Below are positions 6,951 through 15,297 of a stretch of 40,572 bases of DNA, in pieces; within the stretch, counting starts at the first letter, position 1, and each line of letters opens with the position of its first letter. This DNA is from a virus, in the IMG/VR virus record IMGVR_UViG_3300049733_000051, positions 1 to 40,572 of that record. The stretch is one strand, 5' to 3'. The notes beneath the pieces were generated by a model. The model was not told the DNA's origin. It worked only from the letters and a program-made list of their open reading frames with translations, and searched no databases. The translations under genes and the position numbers were made by a program.

Positions 6951-7149
6951 TCTCGCCAAGCCCGGCCCGGCGATTCGCCTCCGCGAGGTGTCGAAGCTGT
7001 CCGGATTTGGGCGCCAGAAGCTCTACGCTGACATCGATCGCGGGCTACTGGCGGCCCACCAGGTGCAGTGTGGGCGACTCTGGTACTGGTATGTCCATCG
7101 GCGCGACGCGCTGACGTACCTCCGCGAATACGCGCGGCTGGCCTCGTAA
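6937..7149 (+). CDS. Excisionase/MerR-like HTH protein
   Basis: A 70-residue protein overlapping the DUF551-like gene by 14 bases. The MerR/excisionase-type winged HTH is clear: LREVSKLSGFGRQKLYADIDRGLL followed by the wing AHQVQCGRLWYWYVHRRDALTYL. It should bind DNA as a small regulator. No integrase is present, so a transcriptional role is more likely than excision. It is the last gene of the replication operon; an 86-bp gap follows. Confidence 0.7.
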   Translation: MTRADLAKPGPAIRLREVSKLSGFGRQKLYADIDRGLLAAHQVQCGRLWYWYVHRRDALTYLREYARLAS

Positions 7150-7235
7150 TGCTTTCCCGTGAAACACAAGAATAACCTGCCGTTCCTGTAGAACCAGACA
7201 TCGCAATTTCCCAACTCAGGCGCACACTGCAGCCC

Positions 7236-7625
7236 ATGCGGATTCTGTTCGCGTTGGTGTGTCTGTTCATTGCGGCGCCGGTGTTCGCGCAGACCAACCC
7301 GGTCCCAGCTGGTCAGCCGTTCAACGTGGACTTCGACCACGACGGCCAGAACGTGACCGGATTCCAGTGTGTGCTCGACGGCAAGCCGCTCGGCGCGGTC
7401 CTTCCGGCGACCGCGCGACGCTGCGCGATTGCTGGACTGGCCGCAGGACCGCATACTGTGGCCGTCGAGGCGGTCAACGCCTTCGGCGCGACGGCAAGCC
7501 AGCCCTTGTCGGCGACGGCTGGTACAGCCCCTCAGGCGCCGACGAACTTGCGGATCGTGGTGCAGGTTGCCGTGCAGTCCAATGGGGACGTGACGTTGCT
7601 CTCGGCGTCCGTGTCGAAAGAGTGA
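7236..7625 (+). CDS. Secreted Ig/Fn3-like protein
   Basis: A 129-residue protein with a clear signal peptide (MRILFALVCLFIAAPVFA, cleavage likely before QT). The mature part is beta-rich, with two cysteines (FQCVL, RRCAI) that could form a disulfide. It ends in a fibronectin/Ig-type pattern (PHTVAVEAVNAFGATASQPLSA, APQAPTNLRIVV). It would be exported to the periplasm or host surface. Superinfection exclusion or a surface role is possible but inferred. The next gene starts inside its stop codon. Confidence 0.6.
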   Translation: MRILFALVCLFIAAPVFAQTNPVPAGQPFNVDFDHDGQNVTGFQCVLDGKPLGAVLPATARRCAIAGLAAGPHTVAVEAVNAFGATASQPLSATAGTAPQAPTNLRIVVQVAVQSNGDVTLLSASVSKE

Positions 7626-8272
7626 CGCCACTCGTCGAGCGGGAACGACAGACCTACGAGAACCTGTGGGCCGTCCCTGATTACGCGAAGAGCTCTCCGG
7701 GGGCGCAACTCCTACCGCAGTTCTTGGATATGTCCGGCGCGGTGCCGGCGGGCGATCCGCACTGGTATGAATCACTCCCCGCGAATCCGTTCAGGTCGAA
7801 GCACCTCACGCGCCGTATACCGCAGACGGTATTGGACGCGGGCTGCGGGTCTGGCAAAGGCGCGGTGGAGCTTGCCAGGCTCGGCTTCGACGTGACGCTG
7901 TGCGACCTAACGGACGGCGGGTTGATGGACGAGGCCAAGGCGCTGCCGTTCTTCAGCCAATGCCTGTGGGATCCGATCGCGGCACGCCCTGACCGGACGT
8001 TCGATTGGGTGTACTGCTGCGACGTGCTCGAGCACATCCCGCCAACGTTCACGATGCTGGTGGTGAGCCGACTGCTCGAGGCCTCGCGCAAGGGTCTGTT
8101 CCTCTCGATCGCGCTGGTGGAGGATCACTTCGGGGTGTGGGCGGGACGTCCGTTGCATCTGTCGATGCAGAACTTCGTGGCGTGGCGGGAGCAGTTGGGC
8201 GCGTTGGGTCGGGTGAAGGAGTCGCGAGACTTGCTGAACACGGGTCTGTATCTGGTGGAGCCGCGATGCTGA
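7622..8272 (+). CDS. SAM-dependent methyltransferase, class I
   Basis: A 216-residue protein from GTG 7622. Class I motifs are present: motif I VLDAGCGSGKG (70-80), post-motif acidic residue in CDLT (94-97), and DVLEHIPP (134-141), the Methyltransf_11-type signature. The substrate is unknown. The gene sits next to a DUF115 protein. Together with the glycosyltransferase and FkbM-type gene elsewhere, this suggests modification of sugars or small molecules rather than of DNA, but that is inference. Confidence 0.8.
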   Translation: MTPLVERERQTYENLWAVPDYAKSSPGAQLLPQFLDMSGAVPAGDPHWYESLPANPFRSKHLTRRIPQTVLDAGCGSGKGAVELARLGFDVTLCDLTDGGLMDEAKALPFFSQCLWDPIAARPDRTFDWVYCCDVLEHIPPTFTMLVVSRLLEASRKGLFLSIALVEDHFGVWAGRPLHLSMQNFVAWREQLGALGRVKESRDLLNTGLYLVEPRC

Positions 8273-9204
8273 ACACCGCGGACATTCCTGTCATCCCGCA
8301 GATCATCGACTATGCCAACGTCGGCGTGGCCCATGAAATGGCCAACGGGCAGATGAACACCACTGAGGATCGGATCCTTGCGAACATCGCCTATGCCATC
8401 CGTCAGGGACATCCGCAGATCCGGACGGACAAGACGCGGCCCGATCGCATCTGCCTGGTGGGCTCAGGTCCAAGCCTGAACGACACCCTCGAGGAGTTGC
8501 GTCAGTTGGTCTGGGAAGGCGCCACGCTCGTGACGCTGAACGGCGCCTATCAGTGGTGCATCGAGCACAACCTACGCCCGCAGACGCAGATTGTGATGGA
8601 CGCCCGCCCGAGTAATGCGCGCTTCGTCCAGCCGGAAGTCCCGCGGTGCAACTACATCGTGGCGAGCCAGTGCGCGCCGGAAGTCTGGGATGCCGTGGCG
8701 GGTCGGCCGCATGTGTGGATCTGGCATCCAGTGGTGAAATCGGCGGAAGAGAAACCCACGAAGCTGCTGGATGATTTCTACTTCGGCAACTGGATCGGGG
8801 TGGGCGGCGGGACCACGGTGGCGACGCGGGCGATGAACATGCTCCGCATCTGCGGGTACCTCCGCTTCGATCTCTTCGGGATTGATTGCTGCTGGAAGGA
8901 CAACCAGCACCATGCCCTGCCGCAACCGGAGAACGATGGCGACCGGCGCACGAAGCAGCGGCTCACGGTCAGTGTCCGCGGCTCTGACGATGTCCGCGAG
9001 TTCTCCGTGTCGGCGTGGCACTGCAAGCAGCTGCAGGATTTTCTCGAAACCCTGCACACCAACGGGCACTTGTATCAGTTGACCGTTCACGGCGATGGCC
9101 TGCTGGCGCATGTCATCAACCAACTCGGGACCGTGCCCGACGCACACGACCTCACGCTTGAAAGGACAGACGACGATGGCGGCACAGGCATTCAAGCTCT
9201 ATAA
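8266..9204 (+). CDS. DUF115/MptE-like Rossmann protein
   Basis: A 312-residue protein overlapping the methyltransferase by seven bases. It carries RICLVGSGPSLNDTLEELR (~65-83), TLVTLNGAYQWCIEHNL (~93-109) and QIVMDARPS (~115-123), the signature of the DUF115/6-hydroxymethylpterin-pyrophosphokinase-like fold related to Maf motility glycosyltransferases. A long C-terminal part follows, including GVGGGTTVATRAMNML and YLRFDLFGIDCCW. Phages carry such proteins near tail genes, possibly for glycan or nucleotide-sugar chemistry. The reaction is not known. Confidence 0.65.
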   Translation: MLNTADIPVIPQIIDYANVGVAHEMANGQMNTTEDRILANIAYAIRQGHPQIRTDKTRPDRICLVGSGPSLNDTLEELRQLVWEGATLVTLNGAYQWCIEHNLRPQTQIVMDARPSNARFVQPEVPRCNYIVASQCAPEVWDAVAGRPHVWIWHPVVKSAEEKPTKLLDDFYFGNWIGVGGGTTVATRAMNMLRICGYLRFDLFGIDCCWKDNQHHALPQPENDGDRRTKQRLTVSVRGSDDVREFSVSAWHCKQLQDFLETLHTNGHLYQLTVHGDGLLAHVINQLGTVPDAHDLTLERTDDDGGTGIQAL

Positions 9205-9628
9205 CCGGGCCATCCGCAAACTTGGCGCCGGCACCATCACCCTGCCGGGTGCGGTGCGGGTGGTGCTCGTGGGATCGGCGGGCAACTTCGCCACGCGCAC
9301 GCTGTCGCTGCTCAGTCAGATCACCGACGAGGTCACCGAAGGCAACGGCTACTCGTCCTCGGGCAAGGCGCTGGCGTCGGAGGTGTGGACGGCTGGCGCG
9401 AGCGCGGGGCAGATCAAGTTCGACGCGGCCGATCCGGTGTGGACGGCAACCGGTGGGGCGATCAACTCGATCAAGGCGTGCGTGCTGCCGATGTCCGGAG
9501 CGAGTGCGGGGGCGTGTCACCTGCTCGCGTTTGCGTCGCTGACGTCGAGCGCGTTCAACCTGTCGAGCGGCAACACGCTCACGCTGCAGTTCAACGCGTC
9601 GGGCATCTTCACGGCTGCGAATGCGTAG
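9176..9628 (+). CDS. Putative virion structural protein
   Basis: A 150-residue protein that starts within the end of the DUF115 gene after an AAAGGACAG ribosome site. It is rich in Ala, Ser, Gly and Thr with beta-strand periodicity. The pattern EVTEGNGYSSSGKALASEVW ... IKFDAADPVWTATGGAI resembles a common phage virion protein seen near tail genes. No enzymatic motif is seen. Confidence 0.55.
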   Translation: MAAQAFKLYNRAIRKLGAGTITLPGAVRVVLVGSAGNFATRTLSLLSQITDEVTEGNGYSSSGKALASEVWTAGASAGQIKFDAADPVWTATGGAINSIKACVLPMSGASAGACHLLAFASLTSSAFNLSSGNTLTLQFNASGIFTAANA

Positions 9629-9779
9629 ACCGTGGCTGCGTTCGCTGGCTGAAGGGGCCGGCAAGTACGCGGTGTCTGTGATTCGCGCCACGCCACGGCG
9701 GTGGCGCGAGACGGACGCGGATCTCGCGGGGTGGTGCGCACGATGGGCGTGGCATTGGGCGCGGCTGGCGTCGGAATAG
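9621..9779 (+). CDS. Small basic Trp-rich protein
   Basis: A 52-residue frame (MRRPWLRSLAEGAGKYAVSV...WCARWAWHWARLASE). The start overlaps the end of the previous gene by eight bases, as is usual here. It has five Trp residues and seems helical and amphipathic. No family is recognised. It overlaps the next gene by 37 bases if that gene starts at 9743. Confidence 0.45.
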   Translation: MRRPWLRSLAEGAGKYAVSVIRATPRRWRETDADLAGWCARWAWHWARLASE

Positions 9780-10018
9780 CGCATCCCAACGCGACCTATG
9801 TGCGGTGGGGGTGCCGGCGCTGCGGTCATCGCGGCGGCATGGCCAGGACGACCGTGCCCTTCGACTTCTCGTTGACGCAGCAGGACAGTGCCAAGGATGT
9901 GATGTTCAAGGAACTCATCAAGGCCTTGGTTCGGAAGCACTATCAGCGGCAGCGGTGTCTGGCGATTGAGGCGGACTTCATCGTGGAAGAGTGCAACCCG
10001 CACGGGGATCGGCTGTGA
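9743..10018 (+). CDS. Small protein with CxxC motif
   Basis: A 91-residue protein if ATG 9743 is used; GGGGTGG lies about 10 bases upstream. ATG 9839 would give 59 residues but would drop the CRRCGHRGG zinc motif and leave a rare gap. The C-terminal part (DFSLTQQDSAKDVMFKELIKALVRKHYQRQR) is soluble and helical. The start is uncertain. The end overlaps the following GTG. Confidence 0.5.
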   Translation: MGVALGAAGVGIAHPNATYVRWGCRRCGHRGGMARTTVPFDFSLTQQDSAKDVMFKELIKALVRKHYQRQRCLAIEADFIVEECNPHGDRL

Positions 10019-10377
10019 CGAAGTTGGTCTGCCGCCTGCTCGACGCGGAGAACCGTTTACTGGGCTGGTGCGCGCATGAAGCCGCGATTGCCGGTGATGG
10101 GTTCTTGCGTGCGGCCGGGCCAGTGGTGCTCACCGTTGACGTGAGTGGCGATCCGACCGAGGTGTCGATTCACTGGGCGGATCTGAACGTGGAGACGCGC
10201 GTGCCATTTCCGAAGACGCGCGTGTTAGACCGGATGCAACTCACCCTCTTTCAGCCGAACAGCCCGATGCTGCATGTGGGCGAGCCGCCGAAGCGACGTT
10301 TGCCTCCCGTGAGTACGCGGTGTGGGGCATCGATTCCTGTGCCGGTGGGTCAGGTGGGGTCGATGGGCTATGCCTAG
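10015..10377 (+). CDS. Hypothetical beta-rich protein
   Basis: A 120-residue protein from GTG 10015 (GTGA overlap). Strands such as KLVCRLLDAENRLLGWCAHEA and PVVLTVDVSGDPTEVSIHWADL suggest a beta-sandwich. The C-terminus is proline-rich. It lies just before the tail-spike candidate, so a small virion or appendage role is plausible. No family is recognised. Confidence 0.55.
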   Translation: MTKLVCRLLDAENRLLGWCAHEAAIAGDGFLRAAGPVVLTVDVSGDPTEVSIHWADLNVETRVPFPKTRVLDRMQLTLFQPNSPMLHVGEPPKRRLPPVSTRCGASIPVPVGQVGSMGYA

Positions 10378-12082
10378 CGTCCTCTTCCGCAACCGGCTCG
10401 ATCCGAACCTGCCCGTATTGCGCACGATGGGCCGGGGCGTCGTGTCGCATACGGGCTATGCCTCCACTCCCACGGTGCCTGTGGCTGCAGCGACGCTGTG
10501 GGTCAATGCCTCAACCGGGAATGACAACCTGACGCGCGCACAAGTGCGGGCGGGTGGTGGGTCGCTGGCGTGGGCGACGATCGGCAGGGCAGTGTGGGGA
10601 TCCAACGACAGAAATAATCCAGTGGCTCTCGAAGCAGCGGATGCGGGCGATACCGTCCTGATCGCCGCGGGCACCTACGGATCGAGCGTGCAGTTGAACG
10701 ATCGGCTCGGGGTGCTCTACAACTGCGTCAACAACGGGACCGTGGGCAATCCCATCACCTTCACGGCGAACGGCGATGTGCGGATCGCCGCACACGCGCT
10801 GAACGCGGGCGTCATCGGGTCGGTCGCGGGCGAATACATCAAGTGGTACGCAGACCGGGTGACCGGGACGTTTCTGATTACCTGCGACGGTCGGTTCACG
10901 AGTAGCCCTGTCAGCATCACCGGCAGTTCCGCCTCTAGTGGCGTGCTGACGATCACGGCACCGAATCATGGCCTGACCAACGGGCAAGTGGTCCTCATTC
11001 GCAATCACGCCTCAACGCCAGCCTTCCCCACTGGGGTCGGGAACGACACCCCTGTCACGGCCACCTTGGTCAACGCCAACACGTTCTCAGTGGCCGATCG
11101 GACCTACACGGCGGGCGGTGGGGCTACCGGGGACATCAGACCGTTCTACGACACCAAGGCCGACACGACGGTTGTGAACACCACCCCGGATACAGCCCCT
11201 ATCGTGCTGGTCGGGTCGGAAAACTGTTGGTTTGAGGGGTTCGATATTGACGGTGGGTCGCAAACGGACTATGCAGACAACTGGTCCGCGTTCCGGCTGG
11301 AGGGCACGCTCAACACAACGATTCGGAACTGCCTGATCGAGAACTTCCACAATATGTCGCTCTCCACCAACGGGTCAGGGATCAAGCACTACTCGTCGCA
11401 GGGCACGCTGGTGGAGTTCTGCACCATCAATAACACCGGCTCAGGGTTCAGCATCAAGGACAACGATGCGCTGACCTACGAGAACGGCTCGTACCTCTTC
11501 CGGCGCTGCCTCATCACGGATGTTGTCTCTGCGTTTTCGTGGTCGCAGACGGATGAACCCGGTGCTGGGGACATTACCGAGTGTCTCTGTACCGGCGACG
11601 GCACCGGGGACGCGTTGTTCATGACGGGCGGGGACATGAACAATGAGCGCGTCTTTAACTGCACGTTTGTCGGGTTCCGCGATGCGATCTACATCTCAAC
11701 GCCACAATCGTGGAATGGTGTCAAAATCTGGAACAACATCTTCGCCAGCTCGTCGTCAAGAAGCATCGAATACGAAGGACAAACGTGTCCTGCGGCGACG
11801 TTGTGCAGCTATCAGCACAACGTCTATCAGCAGACCGGCAGCTTCTACGCCGGGAGCGATGGGGCGCGGACGTTTAGTAGTTTCAACGCGGCCTATCCCA
11901 GCCAGCACGCGCTCTCCCCCGTGGCGGTGTCGGCGGATCCGCTGTTTGTCGGGGGCGGGAGCTATCTCCTGCAGGCGAGCAGTCCGGCCAAAAATCTCGG
12001 CAGGCACCCGGATACGTCCGCGGTCGTTGACGCGGGCTGTTATCCCAGCGGTGTCGAAACCACGATCGGGCTGGAGAACTAA
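10370..12082 (+). CDS. Tail spike/fibre, right-handed beta-helix
   Basis: A 570-residue protein from ATG 10370, overlapping the upstream stop. After a ~30-residue N-terminus it has LWVNASTGNDN and DTVLIAAGTY, the entrance motif of DUF1565/pectate-lyase-like beta-helices. Repeated rungs follow (WFEGFDIDGGSQ, TTIRNCLIENFHNMSL, GTLVEFCTINNTGSGFSI, RVFNCTFVGFRDAIYI, GVKIWNNIF). This fold is used by phage tail spikes that bind or depolymerise host polysaccharide. An internal Ig-like insert (~182-260, PNHGLTNGQVVLI) is a common fibre element. Catalytic residues cannot be assigned by eye. It is the best receptor-binding candidate. Confidence 0.7.
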   Translation: MPSVLFRNRLDPNLPVLRTMGRGVVSHTGYASTPTVPVAAATLWVNASTGNDNLTRAQVRAGGGSLAWATIGRAVWGSNDRNNPVALEAADAGDTVLIAAGTYGSSVQLNDRLGVLYNCVNNGTVGNPITFTANGDVRIAAHALNAGVIGSVAGEYIKWYADRVTGTFLITCDGRFTSSPVSITGSSASSGVLTITAPNHGLTNGQVVLIRNHASTPAFPTGVGNDTPVTATLVNANTFSVADRTYTAGGGATGDIRPFYDTKADTTVVNTTPDTAPIVLVGSENCWFEGFDIDGGSQTDYADNWSAFRLEGTLNTTIRNCLIENFHNMSLSTNGSGIKHYSSQGTLVEFCTINNTGSGFSIKDNDALTYENGSYLFRRCLITDVVSAFSWSQTDEPGAGDITECLCTGDGTGDALFMTGGDMNNERVFNCTFVGFRDAIYISTPQSWNGVKIWNNIFASSSSRSIEYEGQTCPAATLCSYQHNVYQQTGSFYAGSDGARTFSSFNAAYPSQHALSPVAVSADPLFVGGGSYLLQASSPAKNLGRHPDTSAVVDAGCYPSGVETTIGLEN

Positions 12083-12804
12083 TGGCGGCCACTCTGCGCG
12101 TACAGAACACGGGCGCGGTCGCGGTCGGCAATACGGGTAACTGCTCACTTGTTGGCGTGCAATCGGGTGACCTGATTGTCCTCGTCTTCCGCGAGGAGAA
12201 CGGCAACCCGATGGGCACGCCCTCAAGCGACCTCGATGGCAACCTGACGCTCGCGATCAGCAGGAATGGTACCTCCGGGGCGGCACACGCGGCGATCTGG
12301 TTCCGCAAGAACTGCCAGACGGGCACGCACGTGATCACGGTGCCGACCAATGGTGGCAACACGACGTACGACTGGAACGCGAGTGCCTGGGGCGGCTGTG
12401 TGACCACCGGGACCGAGGACACCGAGAACGAGAATGGAGGGTCAAGTACGACGACCCTCAATCATGGGTCGATTACACCCTCCGCGTCGGCGCTGGTGAT
12501 TGCGTGCTTGGGCTGCTCGCCTGACAACGGTGGCGAAACGCCAGGGGCCGACGGCATGACCGCGCTGGACATCAACGGCAGCGCCTCTGCCGGCAGGCAG
12601 TATTACCAGTACAAGGTGTCTCAGACGGCGGCGATTGACGGGGACCTCACGACCAGTAGTAGCGTGACCTACGACGCGGTGATCGCGGCATTCCTCGAGA
12701 CCGCATCCTCGCCGGTGACGATTGAGCCCGGAGTTGGTTCGCAGCCCCATACCGGGCAGCAGGTGACGTGTGGCCTGGGTATCGGGATGCCTGACGTGCC
12801 GTAA
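12082..12804 (+). CDS. Putative virion beta-sandwich protein
   Basis: A 240-residue protein sharing one base with the tail-spike stop. It has an all-beta look (LRVQNTGAVAVGNTGNCSLVGV, DLIVLVFREENG, AAIWFRKN) and an acidic Asn/Thr-rich middle, without enzymatic motifs. Similar proteins occur near phage appendage genes, where they serve as decoration or fibre parts. The tail (SSPVTIEPGVGSQPHTGQQ) resembles the repeat units of the next gene, suggesting the pair evolved or assembles together. Confidence 0.5.
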   Translation: MAATLRVQNTGAVAVGNTGNCSLVGVQSGDLIVLVFREENGNPMGTPSSDLDGNLTLAISRNGTSGAAHAAIWFRKNCQTGTHVITVPTNGGNTTYDWNASAWGGCVTTGTEDTENENGGSSTTTLNHGSITPSASALVIACLGCSPDNGGETPGADGMTALDINGSASAGRQYYQYKVSQTAAIDGDLTTSSSVTYDAVIAAFLETASSPVTIEPGVGSQPHTGQQVTCGLGIGMPDVP

Positions 12805-13817
12805 TGGCTGACATCTCCCTTCCCGCCGGGCAAATCAACATCAAGGGGCCACAGCAGCCCGACGTGGTGAATCGCTGGTTTGCCACGACCACGGGGATTG
12901 TCTTTACTGGCCTGGTCCTGACGCTGGGCATCGGGATTGATGTCCCGGCTGGGGCGCTCGTCCACACGGGCTACGCGGTCACGGAGGATTCATCCTTTTC
13001 AAATCCTGGGCGGATGGTGTGGCAAGGCCTGACGCCCAGCCTCGCGATTCAGAACACGCAGGTCACGGTCACGCCTGGTGCTGGGGCACTGACCCTCACG
13101 GGCCTCGCGCCTGCGCTGCGTATTGGCGACATCGCGTTCGACCTGCCCGCGGGCCAGATTGTCATCAAAGGCCCGGCGAGGCCGCAGGCGTTCTTTGCGA
13201 TGCCGGTGGGCTCGCTGGTCTACACCGGGCACGTGCTGGTGGCGCTGGTCGATACCCCCGGTGCGGCGCTGACGATTCCGGCTGGCTCGCTCGTCTTCAC
13301 GGGTCAGGCGCCGGTGCGGATCGTCAACCAGGATCTCGCGATCCCGGTTGGGTCACTGGTGCTCACGGGTGGGTATGTCGGCGTGCAGTTCATGCAGCCG
13401 GCGGCCGGCTCGCTGCAGTTCACGGGCCACGCCCCATCACTGGCGGCGCAGACGTACTTGATTCCGGTCCCACGAGGCCGCATCGAGTGGGGGCAGGCGG
13501 TCCTCGTCCCCACGGTGTTCCAGGCGCACATCCGTGCGCTGGGCGCTGGGCAGGTCGTCCTCACAGGCGAAGAGCTGAACGTCTCCACGCCGGGCACCAT
13601 TGTGTTGCCCACGGGGGCATTGGCGCTCACGGGCCAAGCGTTGACGATCGATTGGGGAACAGGCATTCCAAAGGGCTCATTGGTGTTCACGGGTCATGCG
13701 CTCTCGTTCCCAGCCACCAGCGTGGTGCACGAGATCGACGGCCGCGGCAGCTTTGCGCGGAAGATTTACGGACGAGCCTCGAGCACGACGGGCTCCAGTG
13801 GGCGAGGGTCATTGTGA
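12804..13817 (+). CDS. Repeat protein, ~25-residue P-x-G-S-L-x-x-T-G units
   Basis: A 337-residue protein built of about thirteen degenerate units with core (L/I)P-x-G-(S/A/Q)-(L/I)-V-x-T/K-G-x-A-P, for example IPAGSLVFTGQAP, MPVGSLVYTGHVL and IPKGSLVFTGHAL. The regular strand-turn pattern predicts a beta-solenoid or stacked sheet. The C-terminus ends in RKIYGRASSTTGSSGRGSL, a probably flexible tail. Its position after the tail-spike candidate suggests a virion fibre shaft or decoration. I do not recognise a named family. Confidence 0.6.
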   Translation: MADISLPAGQINIKGPQQPDVVNRWFATTTGIVFTGLVLTLGIGIDVPAGALVHTGYAVTEDSSFSNPGRMVWQGLTPSLAIQNTQVTVTPGAGALTLTGLAPALRIGDIAFDLPAGQIVIKGPARPQAFFAMPVGSLVYTGHVLVALVDTPGAALTIPAGSLVFTGQAPVRIVNQDLAIPVGSLVLTGGYVGVQFMQPAAGSLQFTGHAPSLAAQTYLIPVPRGRIEWGQAVLVPTVFQAHIRALGAGQVVLTGEELNVSTPGTIVLPTGALALTGQALTIDWGTGIPKGSLVFTGHALSFPATSVVHEIDGRGSFARKIYGRASSTTGSSGRGSL

Positions 13818-14179
13818 TCACGTTCAACATCGATGAAGACGACGATTTCTTCGTGGGCGAGGACAAGAGCCTGATTGTCACGGTGTATCAGCAGGACAAG
13901 CGTACCCTGCAGAACATCACGAGCTGGTCGCTCAGTTGGATGCTCAAGGAGCACCTGAGCGATGCCGACAACGTCGCGCTGCTGACCAAGACCACGAGCT
14001 CGGGCATTACGCTGACCACGCCCACCTCAGGCGTGTGCACGGTGAGCATCGCGGACACGGACACGGACAGCATCGTCCCGGGTCGTTACTATCACGAGCT
14101 CAAGCGCACGGATGCGGGAAACGAAACGGTCCTGAGCCACGGACGTTGCGTGCTCAGGCGGGGCGTGCACCGGTCATGA
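13814..14179 (+). CDS. BppU-N-like baseplate/appendage protein
   Basis: A 121-residue protein from GTG 13814. The arrangement DDDFFVGEDKSLIVTVYQQDKRTLQNITSWSLSWMLKE ... SGITLTTPTSGVCTVSIADTDTDSIVPGRYYHELKRTDAG matches the Ig-like N-terminal domain of BppU and related phage appendage proteins. It would be a small virion domain protein linking fibres. Overlap of GTGA and ATGA with neighbours places it in the appendage operon. Confidence 0.55.
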   Translation: MITFNIDEDDDFFVGEDKSLIVTVYQQDKRTLQNITSWSLSWMLKEHLSDADNVALLTKTTSSGITLTTPTSGVCTVSIADTDTDSIVPGRYYHELKRTDAGNETVLSHGRCVLRRGVHRS

Positions 14180-14403
14180 TGTTCACGATGGGCGTTGTCG
14201 TCGCCGTGGTGATCACACTCGCTGCCGGACTCGCGTATGCCGTGGTCGTTGGCGTCGCGTGGGCATGCTGGCAGGTTCAACGCTGGCACTGGCAGAGGTC
14301 GCGCGTGACCACAACAACATCACTGGATGATTCGGTGACGTGGCTTGGCAGCGATGGCACGGTCCGCCGGTGTTCAACGCGCACATGGTGGCAGATTCGC
14401 TGA
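14176..14403 (+). CDS. Small membrane protein
   Basis: A 75-residue protein. One strong transmembrane segment lies at ~3-33 (VVVAVVITLAAGLAYAVVVGVAWACW), followed by a basic, Trp-rich soluble tail (QRWHWQRSR, TWWQIR). ATG 14176 overlaps the previous stop. A holin-like or accessory membrane role is possible, but single-TM phage proteins have many uses. Confidence 0.5.
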   Translation: MMFTMGVVVAVVITLAAGLAYAVVVGVAWACWQVQRWHWQRSRVTTTTSLDDSVTWLGSDGTVRRCSTRTWWQIR

Positions 14404-14411
14404 GCAGTGAC

Positions 14412-14654
14412 ATGGCTGACCCGCAGACCTTCATCGACTACGAGTTCCACATGGACACCGGTGACGTCATCGCCATCAGCCAGCAGGATGGCCGCGACAC
14501 CGTCGAGTATGCCGAGGACGGCTCACGGACTACATTCAATGTGCTGACCGACAAGGACTTAACGGATACATGGGTCATCGTGAACGCCAAAATCGCGTGG
14601 GTCAAGCGCACCACACGCACGGTCAAGCCAGAGCCGCAAGTAGAGCGCAGGTAG
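14412..14654 (+). CDS. Hypothetical small acidic protein
   Basis: An 80-residue protein from ATG 14412; ATG 14385 is an alternative but overlaps the previous gene. The sequence (FIDYEFHMDTGDVIAISQQDG ... DLTDTWVIVNAKIAWVKR) looks like a small beta-barrel domain. No family is recognised. It precedes the small terminase candidate by nine bases. Confidence 0.5.
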   Translation: MADPQTFIDYEFHMDTGDVIAISQQDGRDTVEYAEDGSRTTFNVLTDKDLTDTWVIVNAKIAWVKRTTRTVKPEPQVERR

Positions 14655-14663
14655 AACCGCACC

Positions 14664-15050
14664 ATGCGAGGCAGAAAAACCGGCGGCCGGATCGCAGGCA
14701 CCCCCAATAAACGCACGCCAGAGTTCCGCGAGTTCGTCCAGCGCCTCCTCGGTCCACCCTCAGGACCCTACTGGAAAAAGGTCCAAGCCAAACTCGAAGC
14801 CGGCGAACTCCACCCCAGCTTGGAAGGCAAATTATGGGCCTACGCCCACGGAGAGCCAGACTCAGGCAGAACCGCCAGCACAGGTATCACCGTCAACCTC
14901 GGCTTCATGACCACAACCACACCAGAGGCGATCGCCCTCACCATCGACAGCCAACCCATCACCAGAACCACACTCGACAACATACAAAACATGCCGCCGG
15001 CGACTCGGGTTGCGATTTCTGATGGGCGAACTGACGATGAGCCTGGTTAA
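14664..15050 (+). CDS. Small terminase subunit candidate
   Basis: A 128-residue protein. The N-terminus RGRKTGGRIAGTPNKRTPEFREF matches the G-x-P-N-K-R-T start common in phage DNA-packaging small-subunit candidates and other short phage DNA-binding proteins. A basic helix and an acidic C-terminal tail (ISDGRTDDEPG) follow, typical for terminase small subunits. It sits upstream of the large terminase with one gene between. Its codons strongly prefer C and A at third positions, unlike the next two genes. The assignment rests on position and the N-terminal motif. Confidence 0.45.
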   Translation: MRGRKTGGRIAGTPNKRTPEFREFVQRLLGPPSGPYWKKVQAKLEAGELHPSLEGKLWAYAHGEPDSGRTASTGITVNLGFMTTTTPEAIALTIDSQPITRTTLDNIQNMPPATRVAISDGRTDDEPG

Positions 15051-15297
15051 CGTAATCAACTATTATGCGACGTAAGATGTTGATTTAGCTGGACTTTGCA
15101 CAGGTTAACCCATTGACATCGACAGGCGAAAGCGAAGCACGCGAGGCGAAAGGGGCTGGCGAATCCAGGGCCAGCACTCTCCACATCAGACATCCGCAAC
15201 CGATCTCCGGCCGGCTGGAATGCGCTGACAGGGCAGGTTCTGAATATCACTTACGGGAACTGTCCGGAATTGGGATTAGCGAAAACATTGAGGAAAA
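15051..15297 (+). other. Non-coding gap with repeats, before glycosyltransferase
   Basis: A 247-bp gap without a credible gene, unusually long for this genome. It contains the inverted repeat AATCAAC (15054-15060)/GTTGATT (15079-15085), two GGTTAAC words about 57 bp apart, a direct repeat AGGCGAAAG (15124 and 15144) and a hairpin GCTGGC/GCCAGC (15155-15160/15170-15175, 9-base loop). TTGACA at 15113 has no convincing -10. Possible uses are a promoter region or a terminase recognition site. The downstream gene has a GAGG ribosome site. Confidence 0.45.

Noticed and set aside
15113-15118. TTGACA as a -35 promoter element before the glycosyltransferase
   Set aside because: No plausible -10 box is found 15-19 bp downstream.
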